This document shows positions 55,402 to 64,000 of a DNA stretch of 64,000 nucleotides, piece after piece (the stretch's first letter is position 1; each line of letters begins with the position of its first letter). Origin of the DNA: Gnetum montanum (lineage: Eukaryota; Streptophyta; Gnetopsida; Gnetales; Gnetaceae); assembly GCA_015680685.1 (NCBI GenBank), contig MNCI01008893.1, forward strand, positions 2,364-66,363, written 5' to 3'. Position numbers and translations under genes: made by a program. The notes under the pieces were generated by a model that saw only the letters and a list, made by a program, of their open reading frames with translations, searched no databases and was not told the DNA's origin.

Positions 55402-58185
55402 ATGGCCCCGAAACGTGCACAACCAGAGGGTCTTGTTCAAGGTGGAGTGAAACAATCTTAGAGAGGTGGAAGACAAGGCCCTGCCGAACAACATACAGAA
55501 CAGGAGGTGCAATCATTTAGCATCCATCAAGAAGGACCTCCTACCAGAGGGTCCGGGTAGGCAGAAGGAGGAGTTGTTGTTGCACCTAAACCGGGACAAC
55601 AACTCACGTTGCCCCCAGAGTGTGTTCAGGCTATACATGAGAAGTCCACATTCGCTGCGGTGATTGTGAAGCTAAACTTCGAATCTTTTGTAAAGCTGAC
55701 TCCTAAGGCTATTAGGGATCACCTCAAAGGGTCTCCCTTTTGACCTATCCTCTTTGAAAGCCGTGCCTGGTACTTAGGTGAAATGTACTAGTTCTGGCAC
55801 AATAGGTAGCAAGGCACCACGGTTAACATTTGTGGTGTGACAGTCGATTTCTCTACACAGGCTATTTCGGAAGTGCTAAACCTTCCGAATTCAGGGCCTC
55901 ATGTTGCTCGGTTATCTATCTGTCCAGACCCCGATGTGCGAAAGGATTGGTTGGAGAAGGCTTATGGCAGAGACAAAGCTTTTGGAGAACTGACGACGGA
56001 AGAGCGAGTTTATTTCAAAATTGGAACCTATCACCTCTTCCCCACAAAAGGTTTAAAAAGAATATCAACGTATGCAGCCAGAGGATGTGCAGTGTTGATG
56101 GGAAAGGTTAATGCTAACCTTCCCCATCTATATTTGACGGAGATCCTGAGGCTATTTGAAGAACGGAAGTCAGGGAAGATGGCGCTGCCTTTCCCCTGCC
56201 TTATCAGAAAGCTTTGTCGATGGGCTAGTATCTGGGGATACACCAATGACATCCTCCGGAAAGCCCAGAATGCTTCTTATGTTGAACTACTAAAAGTATC
56301 AGCTCCCAAAAAGAGCACTGGCGAAGAGCTAAGACCCGAAGGAAATGAACAGATGACTGAACCACCTGCAACTCAACTTGCAAGACCAAGTCAACCTCCA
56401 GCCATGGGTCCCAGCCAACAACAAGAAGCAGGGCCTGGCACAGGTCAGGATCAACCACTGCCACAAGATTACAGACCGTCGATGAGCCATCTTAGGGCCA
56501 TCACTAAAATGATGAGTTGGGGAAGTTGTGATGACATAAGCCTCTTCCGCATCTTCGACAATGCCATTCAGCCTACAATTTTGTTAGATCGCACAAAGGG
56601 TGAAGTCTCAATTCAAACAGGAGGAGGAGATAGTAGATGGTCGCAACAGATCTCAGGAAACGTAGCATCTTTTCAAGTGTAGTTAGAGACTGGTGAAGAA
56701 GCCACTATGGTGGTCATGCAACACCAGAATGCCACGGGAGCTACTGAAGTGGTCACAGACCATAGCAAGGAATCCTTTAATGTACCTATTGTGCCACCAG
56801 CAGATCTCTCAAGAGCACACGATGCTCAAACTCTTGCCAAAACCTCAATGACTCTTGCAGAACATGAGGATGCACTTGACAGATTGCTTCAAATAGGACA
56901 AGTAATGATGTCTCTATTTGACATCCCTCAAGATGTCACAGAAATTCAATCAGACCTCATTTCCACAAAGGGGAAGTTGGTCATATCTGAAGTAAGGGCT
57001 GAGCATGTTGAAGCTAAAGTGTAGAAACTACAAGAGTAACTCGTAGCCTTACAAGCAGCACAGCGGGATCCTTTGCAATTTGTTTCCATAGACTAGCTTG
57101 AAAATTTCAAAATTGAGCAATTAACAAAGCTAATTGTAGAGAATAAGAAGGTGGCAGAAGAAAAGGAGAAGGCTGTTTGGGATGCCTCTACATCACAGGC
57201 GCAAACCCATGCGCATCTTAAGGTACTCAAGGCCTTAGAAGAAGAGAATAAACAGTTGGTTGCAAATAACCTTTAGTTGACCTCTGTGGAGAAGCAAAAG
57301 AACATTCTCGATGAACACTTTCATCAACTACGAGAATAATTTATCCAGGTCAACCGAGATGTAAGCCGTTTAGCCAGAGAGAATCGAACCCTCTCAATGG
57401 AGGAGGTACGCATTATTTGCCAGAAATTAGCCATCGAAATAAGCGCGTGGCAAAATGAGGCTAAATGACATGAGAAGCTGAAGGAGCATTTCTGTGATCA
57501 GGTGGGGATGTATAAACAAATCCTAGAGAAGGATTTCCATATGACCAAGGCTCAAATCAACAATATCAGTGCTCAACACACTGATTGGAGGGCCATATTG
57601 GACACTTACGCCTTCGCCCACCAAGCAGAAGTTAAGAACCGAGACTTGCAGATCCAAGACTTGACAGAATACATGGAGTTGGCAAACCTTATATATGCCA
57701 ACCTTGCCATGTTAATAGTAAGGTGCCCAAGGTCAGAGCTCGAGCAGCAAGTAGCTTCCACCCACATCAAATATGAAGCAGAATTTGCAAAGCGCAAGAA
57801 GCTAGCTAAGAAACTAGATATCGCAAATTCTGAACTTGGAGAGGTAAAAGAAAGCTACCAGGGATAGAAAGATGTTGCAATTGACTTGGCTCGACGGCTA
57901 ACAGATCTTCATGAATACAAAGTTAAAGCCAGAGCCTATGAAGAGGAACGACGGGTGTTCGCTGCGTGGTATGTCAAAGCCAATCAGATGTTCCCACAAC
58001 TACCTTGTTTGTGGGAGGTGCTGACTCCATCAAACATAGGAACACTTGCATGGACGGCACAGGACCCTTGGATGAAAGAGGAGAAGCTCCGGGCCATCCT
58101 TCAATGCCATCAAGCCTCAAAGCCTGGAGCACAAGACAAAGGGAAGACACCAATGGAGGAGCCACCGCCACTAGGAACTACATGA
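55402..58185 (+). pseudogene. E5 ORF2: plant transposon protein-like domain plus long coiled coil
   Basis: One frame of 928 codons runs from ATG at 55,402 (after GTGATTACAGA, a 3' splice-site-like word) to TGA at 58,183. It has about a dozen in-frame stops but no frameshift. Residues about 1-70 are polar. About 70-300 form the PF20167-like domain: LNFESFVKL, RAWYLGEMY, GTTVNICGVTVDFSTQAISE, LNLPN, LTTEERVYFKIGTYHLFP and MALPFPCLIRKLCRWASI. A P/Q-rich linker follows (about 310-360). From about 460 it is heptad-rich coiled coil, and the end has WEVLTPSNIGTLAWTAQDPW. The stops fit CAG, CAA, CGA or TGG mutated by C to T or G to A. The role is unknown; it sits where env-like genes lie in Athila, but no signal peptide or membrane segment is visible. 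Confidence 0.78.
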
Positions 58186-58344
58186 GTTTCACATTTTTGT
58201 AGTTGTAGTTGTATATATTCTGTGTGTTGTGTTTTCTTCCCACATTGTGGTTTCATTTTTTTTTCTAGTTAATAATCCCATACCTATCCACTATGTAATC
58301 AATGGAGCTTGTTCTCTTTGTAACTCAAGGATGAGTTTTTATTC

Positions 58345-58357
58345 AGTCGTGGGGGTA
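58345..58357 (+). promoter_or_regulatory. E5 polypurine tract
   Basis: AGTCGTGGGGGTA directly precedes the 3' LTR start TGATGGG. Confidence 0.85.
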
Positions 58358-59225
58358 TGATGGGACGCGATATCACATGGGCAGCGATATCGCGTACGCG
58401 ATATCGTGTCCATCACGATATCGCATCCCCCATGATATCGCGTACGTGATATCGCATCTTCCTTACGATATCGCGTACATGATATCGCAGTCTGCCGCAA
58501 TGTCTATAAATAAGAAGCAGCTTTCCCTTGTTTAGGTAATTAGGAGTTAGAAGTAGCGAAGCTCTAACAGTTTGACCAGTCCAGAGATAGATTATTTTCC
58601 AATGTCTGCCTGCAGTGTGGTGAATGTAATTGTACAAAATTCTTTATTCGAGTGTGACGTACTTGGACACACACATGACTGGCAATAAAGATCAAGATTA
58701 CTTCATCATTGTAGTAGTCACTTTGTTGTTTGTTTATTTAATGTTATTTCTTGTTTTCTCTCTCTCACCCTTAAACTCCTAGAACGCAGAATGAGTACGA
58801 CTTGATTATGAGCATTTAAGTGTAACTATTTGGTAGCCCAGTGGCGTACCTAGGATCTGTGCTTGGTAATCCAAGTGGTAGTCATGCACGAGGTCCAAGA
58901 TGTGTACGGTTGATCAAGGAATCGGTTGCTCGTCGCACTTAGGCTAGATTAGAATTTCTTACCCTTTTCCTCCTAGCTTAGCTTAGTTAATCTTACATTC
59001 CACTGCATTCAGGAGTAGCGTTAGAATTAGGAACATATCATACACCTCATCTGGACTAAACCATACGTGACAAGTATAATACTAGTCCAGGTGGGAAGAC
59101 AGCGAACTGCGACCTAAGGATAACTGTCTAGGTGCCACAACTAGTCTGTCTACAGAGTTCGACCGGATCGCGCGTACACACTCATATTCGTATGATTGAG
59201 TGTAGGGGTACCTCACCACTCATCA
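58358..59225 (+). mobile_element. E5 3' LTR
   Basis: It is 868 bp, the same length as the 5' copy, with mostly C/T and G/A differences. TATAAATA is at 58,505-58,512. It ends CACCACTCATCA and is followed by TTGGG, then E6 LTR sequence. Confidence 0.92.
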
Positions 59226-59689
59226 TTGGGTTACCAAGTGTTCCATGCATGCTCGAAGTGGTCGTACTAAGTGTGCTTACTTGTGAAAATTAATGAATCA
59301 ATGAAAGCAACATTAATTAACTAATGAAAGCATTAAAGAACTGTCAATAGCATTAAGGGTGAGAGATAAGCTATTCTGAACGCTGCAAGGTTTATCACAA
59401 AGTTCATCTTTATTTCCAGACACATGGTGTGCTTAGGTACATAATGCTCGAATAAAGATCTATTTTCTACTATAGGCACTCAGAAATAATTCTAAGTCTA
59501 AGAGGGAGAAACTACAAGAGTTCGGGTAAGGGACTAAGAACTAACTACCAAACCAAGTGTGCCTGCCTCTTATTTATAGGCAACGAGATAGGTCCCGATA
59601 TCGAATGTCCGATATTGCTTGGCAGGATCCGATATCGCAGAACCAATATCATGGACCCAATATTGCGGCCCCAATATCACGGCTCATCA
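59226..59689 (-). mobile_element. E6 3' LTR, U3-R part
   Basis: On the minus strand it starts TGATGAGCCGTGATATTGG at 59,689. U3 repeats of GATATTGGG and GATATCGG type lie before CCTATAAATAAGAGG (TATA box near 59,571-59,581), and GAAATAAAGATGAAC gives the poly(A) word. E5 cuts it at 59,226-59,230. Confidence 0.88.
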
Positions 59690-59702
59690 TACCCCCACAA
59701 CT
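59690..59702 (-). promoter_or_regulatory. E6 polypurine tract
   Basis: On the minus strand CAGTTGTGGGGGTA leads directly into the 3' LTR start TGATGAG. Confidence 0.85.
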
Positions 59703-61189
59703 GAATGAAAACTCATCCTTGAGTTCCTTACAAAATATTGGGAAGGTATGGGATTATTAACTGAATGAAAATTGACGATGACATGGGATGATAAACTTAG
59801 AATGCCTAGGGAATAGATCGACAAATATATTACAGCATTGGTGTTCATGCCCATTGTGGTGAACATTGTACATAGATGACATCTAGACCCTCATTCGACA
59901 GCTTGAAGAGAGAGAGAGAGAGAGAGAGAATGAGGCACGTTGCTGCCAATGGAGAAACTATGCACATCTTTGTTCATCCATGACCACATGTCCAAACTTG
60001 TTCATTGCATAAATGCTCCAACTCTAGTCCATCCTGAGTGCTCCCTCTTATCCCAGTTCATTGTTCATGTAATCGCCATCTACACACACCACACATTCAT
60101 GGATTAGCAAGGGTAGATAAAACCTAATGTAGTTGATACCTTTCCTCCATATGAAGCACATTGGCTAGGTTGTGGGTATGGCAGATATTGGTTTAAAGGT
60201 TTATGACTAATAACTACCCAAGGTGTAGGGGTAAGATAATTATGGAATGGAAAATTTTGTGACAGGGCCTCCACAACTAAGAGCAAACCTCTGGTAGCAA
60301 TAGGGTGGAAAAATTTAAAGAAAAAGAAGAATAAGAGAAATAAAAATGGTGAAGACAATAAAACAAAAGAAAAAATAGATGTCATTGATGGGGTGAATGA
60401 GAAATAGTTGATTGTGAGAAATGTTGAAGGGAATGAGCTTAATAATTGCATCAAAAAGAAATGCCAGTGGGTCCTCCCCAAAGTAGGCTCATGCCTTGAA
60501 TGCCCTGACAAACCTACAAACCAAAGAGTCTGTAGGCTCTCGGAATGACATATTGAAACAAAGGTTAAGAAATTATCCACAAGTGTTTTACCAAAGACTA
60601 ACAATGCATCAACCAAGATATAGACTCATCATAAAACTAGCAATGAGGTGGAATGTGGAAAGCAATATGAAAAGAGAGGAGAGAATGGAATGGAGTCCCA
60701 AAATTAAGGTGGTGTAAAGTCTCGTGTGTCATATGTGGTTAAGGTGACTTAATAAAATTCTGTTCAAATCCAGATTCAACTATTAACATCCAGTGAACAC
60801 ACTTGGCTAACCCATCCTCCCGAAGTAACAAGAATGCATCCACAGAGTCACCACCATCCCAACAAGAGAAGAAGCAAGAAGTGAGAAAGGGCCTTAATTA
60901 GAGGGAACCTTCAAGCATGGGTAACATGTATTTCTAGTGCCATAACTAGTGCTAGTAGCCCATGTTTCTTTATTATGTCTAAGGGGTATGCTTTGAATTC
61001 TCACAGTTTTTTTTTTTTTTTGTGAGAACCACACCATGCAAAGACTTATTTGATTTAGTCAACTTCCTAATATATTAGTCAATAGCAGAATGGTAGAGAA
61101 CTTTATGAAAAACATCCAAGCACCCTAGAGAATAAGTAGCATAAGACTTTACTAAGGCACCAACAGAGGTAGTATTAGCACTAGCTATT
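59703..61189 (-). other. E6 spacer after integrase: conserved blocks, no ORF2
   Basis: On the minus strand it has CAAAGCATACCCCTTAGACA (near 60,995-60,976), the hairpin block (60,940-60,904, with ATACATGTTACCCATGCTTG) and TACTTTGGGGAGGACCCACT (60,486-60,467). It also holds an (AG)n run near 59,909-59,929. There is no ORF2 and no U3-like internal block. The minus-strand 170-codon frame at 60,104-60,616 lies over these blocks, has no domain and is not counted as a gene. Confidence 0.65.
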
Positions 61190-62104
61190 TTAGGCTCATG
61201 GAAGGGTTTGGTTTGCTAGATGTTAACCAATAACTTCTTATTCAGGTTTTTAGGTTTGTAGATCATCATGGCCCCTAAAGAAAAATTTTCATGAATGATA
61301 TAAGGTCCTTCCCACAGCATTTAAAATTTAGTTCATTTTGGAACATGTGCGGGATTCCAATAAAGAACCTTATCTCCCAATTGGTATTTGACTTTCCTAA
61401 GACTTAGGTCATGACNCTCCCTATTGGTGACCTCAGCTTGACCATTCACTTGAGGATGATATGTGTAGTCAATTTGTGCTCAACTCCTAAGCATTGCATT
61501 AACTTTCGAAAGTCAAACTTGTAAAATGTGTACCATTGTCAGAAATAAGTGCATGAGGCATGCCAAACTTTTTTATAATTTGTTGTTGAACAAATTGTGT
61601 AGTGGTAGATAATGTATAGTCCGTAACAGCAGCCGCGTCTGCCCACTTGGTAAAATAGTCAACAACAACAACAATGTAGGCTTTTCCATTAGACATCGAT
61701 GTAATAGGCCCCATAAAATAAATTCCCCATATGTCGAAGGATTCTAAAGGTTGAATCCATTATTGTAGACCCTCCATTCTAGCAGTCATTCCCCCATCAC
61801 ATTGGCAGCACTCACAAGATTGGACGAAATGATGAGCATCCCAAAACAATGTAGGTCAATAATATCCTACAAGCAAGATTTTTATGGTTGTTCATCTTCC
61901 CACATAATGACCCCCATAAGGGCCCTCATGAGCATCTTGAAGAACTTGCAATTGATCTACATTGAGAACACACCATCGAACCAAGCCATCGGGACATACC
62001 TTATAAAGGTGTCTATTGATTTCCATGAAATATTTGGATCGATGAAGAAACTGTTGTTTCTTTTTAACGTCTAACCCTTGTGGTGTTTCCTGTGTAAGTA
62101 GATA
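61190..62104 (-). pseudogene. E6 integrase relic
   Basis: The minus-strand core at 61,714-61,499 is open: MGPITSMSNGKAYIVVVVDY, FTKWADAAAV, IKKFGMPHALISDNGTHF. So the D of SDN is present. The zinc-binding part lies at about 61,790-62,070 with the first catalytic D region (HMGNLFYGAY-like) next to it. The C-terminal part runs to about 61,200, with a single N at 61,416. A stop near 61,499 (SFES, stop) breaks the core before the catalytic E. No chromodomain is present. Confidence 0.82.
61416..61416. other. Single N in E6 integrase
   Basis: A lone unknown base. By comparison with the integrase of E4, sequence coding for the region between VNGQA-like and the C-terminal part is missing around it, so it may stand for a longer unassembled piece. 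Confidence 0.6.
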
Positions 62105-62599
62105 AGTGAGAATGTTACTATACTAATTTGTATCAGTGGGTAAGTGATTGTTTATCACACCTACAAAGAGGAGTTCATCAGGGAAATGGTCAAAAATTGG
62201 ATATTCATCTTCTTTGTTATCCCATCGCAACCGAGATAAATGATCAGCAACAACATTCTCGATGCCTTTACGATCGATCATTGTAAGATCAAAATCTTGT
62301 AAAATCACGATCCATTGTATGATGCGAGGGCTCACCATTGGTTTATTCATTAGGAACCGAATTGCACTATGATCCGTAAGTGCAAATATCTTATAGCCCA
62401 ATACATAGTGCCTAAATTTTTCTAGTGCAAACACCACAACCATTAACTCTTTTTCTATTGTGATGTAATTGAGTTGTGCACCAAAAATACTTCGACTTGC
62501 ACAGTGAATGTAATAGGGATGTTTTTGGTCATCTAACTGTGTAAGTACAACTCCTAAGGCAAAGTTGGCTGCATCAGTCATTATGTGGAACGGTTTGGA
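62105..62599 (-). pseudogene. E6 RNase H, open and with catalytic residues kept
   Basis: The frame 62,581-62,123 (152 codons) has MTDAANFALGVVLTQLDDQK, ITIEKELMVVVFALEKFRHY, FALTDHSAIRFLMNK, IIQWIVILQDFDLTMIDRKG and ENVVADHLSRLRW. The D of MTDAA, the E of IEKE, the D of LTDHS and the D of VADH are all present. It is the only RNase H in the window with the full set. It sits between RT and integrase. The flanking RT has stops, so a functional polyprotein is not expected. Confidence 0.88.
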
Positions 62600-63479
62600 C
62601 TAGTCAAGAGCTTGTAGAAAAGGCGTTTCTACAAGCTTCAGTTTTAAGGTTTGGAAGGCTAGCTCACATTCCTTGGTCCATTCAAAAGGTATTTCCTTCT
62701 TCATTAGTTCTACCAAAGGTTTTGCAATCCTTAAAAAGTTCTCAATGAAGCATCTATAATAGCCAGTATGTCCAAGTAATGATCGGATGTCTTTTACAGT
62801 TTCAGGTTGCCAAGTGATTCCTTGGATGACCTTAATCTTTTTAGGATTTTCCTCTAACCTTAATCTTTTTATGATTTTCTTCTATCCCTATTTTTGAAAT
62901 CTTGTGCCCTAATACAATGCCTTCTTGGACCATTAAATGGCTTTTTTGCCAATTGAGCCTTAAGTTGGTTTCTACACGTCATTTCAATACTTGCTTTAAT
63001 TGGCCCAATGCTTATTCGAAGTCCACTCCATAGGTGGAGAAATCATCCATAAAGGCCTCCACACCATTTCCTATTTGCTGCTAAAAAATACTTAGAACCA
63101 AACGTTGAAACATTGTTGGCACATTGCATAAGCCAAACGACATCTGCTTATATGCAAATGTCCCCCAAGGACTTGTGAACATAGTCTTGGCTTGGTCTTC
63201 TGGTGCTATTTGAATTTGATTATATCCACTATAACCATCTAGAAAACTATAGTAGTAATGCTCTACAATGGTACCTAAGACTTGGTCGACGAATGGCAAT
63301 GGGAAGTGATCTTTAAATGTTTCCATGTTCAGTAGCCTAAAGTCTATACACACCCTCCATTTACCTTCCTTTTTAAGCATAATAACTAATGGACTAACCC
63401 ATTCACTATTAGCAATGAGATAGATGAACCTAGCTTTTAGAAGTTGTTCAATTTCCTCTTTAACCACTTACTTAAGCTT
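62600..63479 (-). pseudogene. E6 reverse transcriptase, largely open
   Basis: The frame 63,467-63,081 (128 codons) carries WVSPLVIMLKKEGKWRVCID, FPLPFVDQVLGTI, YYSFLDGYSGYNQIQIAPED, MFTSPWGTFAYKQMSFGLCN and a stop after LSIF. The catalytic AFMDDFSTYG follows at about 63,055-63,025. The thumb has LGHTGYYRCFIENF near 62,770. A 27-base tandem copy (62,830-62,856 and 62,858-62,885) breaks the frame. These words are the basis for the Athila/Tat assignment. Confidence 0.87.
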
Positions 63480-64000
63480 TGGGTTTAGTCGCCTCTGCGG
63501 TTATCATCGAGGTTTCATGGAGGGGTCAATGTAAATTCTATACTGGCATATCCTAGGATCTATTCCAGTTAATTTGGGATATGACCAAGCAAAGGCTTTT
63601 AACCATTTTTTTACTATTTTTAGCAATCTTTCTTTTTGTTGAGGAGTGAGCTTAGCATTAATGATTATCTATTTTCCATTTTTGAGAAATGTATACTCCA
63701 TACCGATGGGCAACGGTTTTAACTTAAGGGGCTTTTACTTGAACTCGTCAAGGATTTCCAACTTCCTCTAGTTGATATTTTTGATGTCAAGACTTGGAAG
63801 TTGGCGATGGACTTGCTCTAATGTATCTATGCTATCAATGTAGGTGCAAGTCAATCTCTCAATTGGTTCCATGCATATAGTTGAATTGTTCTCTTAGTTA
63901 ACTGTCAAACACTAGGTGCCTTCTTGTCTTGTGGCTGCTACATACAGGAATATTTGTATGTTAGTTATTGGTGCACACTGGTTGCATGCAAGCAATGTTA
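63480..64000 (-). pseudogene. E6 protease-RT linker
   Basis: The minus-strand reading from the window edge has YVAATRQEGT, MEPIERLTCTYIDSIDTLEQ, VHRQLPSLDIKNIN, then LLKIVKKWLKAFAWSYPKL and DPRICQYRIYIDPSMKP just before RT. The first part matches the E4 fusion protein up to KNIN, which fixes the left break of the E4 deletion. Several stops are present. Protease itself lies outside the window. Confidence 0.8.

Larger units (their letters stand above)
50444..59225 (+). mobile_element. E5: gag plus ORF2 element without pol, in E6 LTR
   Basis: The two LTRs are each 868 bp (50,444-51,311 and 58,358-59,225). The target duplication is CTGGG at 50,439-50,443 and TTGGG at 59,226-59,230, one C to T change apart. 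The reconstructed empty site, AATCGTTA-CTGGG-TTACC, is continuous E6 LTR. Inside are a primer-binding site, gag, spacer, internal promoter-like block, ORF2 and polypurine tract. No protease, RT, RNase H or integrase is present. It appears the youngest: its CpG-rich U3 is best kept and both genes keep long frames. Confidence 0.92.
50075..64000 (-). mobile_element. E6: minus-strand pol element, 3' LTR split by E5, continues right
   Basis: From right to left on the minus strand: protease linker, RT, RNase H, integrase, conserved spacer, polypurine tract (59,690-59,702) and 3' LTR (59,689-59,226 and 50,443 to about 50,075). E5 splits the LTR. LTR and spacer wording put it in the family of E4. It has no ORF2. 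The gag and 5' LTR are outside the window. Its pol is the most open in the window. Confidence 0.88.

Noticed and set aside
59909-59929. (AG)n run
   Set aside because: A simple microsatellite in the E6 spacer; no other feature depends on it.
60104-60616. 170-codon minus-strand frame in the E6 spacer
   Set aside because: It runs over conserved non-coding blocks also present, without an open frame, in E3 and E4.

Overview
This window is plant nuclear DNA made almost entirely of old, nested LTR retrotransposons of the Ty3/Gypsy superfamily. I found no cellular gene, rRNA gene, CRISPR array or intact tRNA gene. The primer-binding sites match the 3' end of plant tRNA-Asp with a few changes. The reverse transcriptase carries FLDGYSGYNQI and F-M-D-D-F-S, and the integrase shows no chromodomain. 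Together these point to the non-chromovirus Athila/Tat side of plant Ty3/Gypsy. Many stop codons, nested insertions and long AT-rich spacers suggest a seed plant with a large genome; a gymnosperm is possible, but the species cannot be told from the sequence.

I name the elements E1-E6 plus one solo LTR, S1. E1 (minus strand, about 1.9-11.4 kb and 37.8-38.4 kb) is the oldest on the left. It carries gag, protease, RT, RNase H and integrase relics. S1 (8,466-9,348, minus) sits in its gag with a perfect TTACT target duplication. E2 (plus, 11,383-37,791, duplication CACAT) is inserted in the 5' LTR of E1. E3 (plus, 13,167-26,548) is inserted in the gag of E2. E4 (plus, 39,338-47,018, duplication CTTAT) stands alone in unassigned AT-rich DNA and has lost RT and RNase H by an in-frame deletion. 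E6 (minus, about 50.1 kb to beyond the right edge) has protease linker, RT, RNase H, integrase and a 3' LTR. That LTR is split by E5 (plus, 50,444-59,225, duplication CTGGG/TTGGG). E5 has a fairly open gag, no pol, and a long second gene. A 3' LTR fragment of another element fills 1-244.

Three gene layouts coexist. E2 and E3 have gag-pol followed by a second gene, ORF2. E6 has pol but no ORF2 (its gag is outside the window), and E4, of the same family, has gag and integrase but no ORF2. E5 has gag plus ORF2 but no pol. ORF2 (about 930 codons) resembles the putative plant transposon protein domain (PF20167-like) followed by a long coiled coil.

The most interesting signal lies upstream of ORF2. 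In E2, E3 and E5 there is a block that imitates that element's own U3 promoter: family-specific repeats and then a TATA-like box. A leader and a G-rich tract resembling a polypurine tract come next, then the ORF2 start, with a CAG 3' splice-site-like context in E3 and E5. E1 has a related block. E4 and E6 lack both ORF2 and the block. This suggests an internal promoter kept in step with the LTRs. The spacer after pol also holds short conserved blocks in all six elements, including a candidate hairpin.

The rest (245 to about 1,940; 38,403-39,332; 47,024 to about 50,074) is AT-rich DNA in which I recognise no gene.
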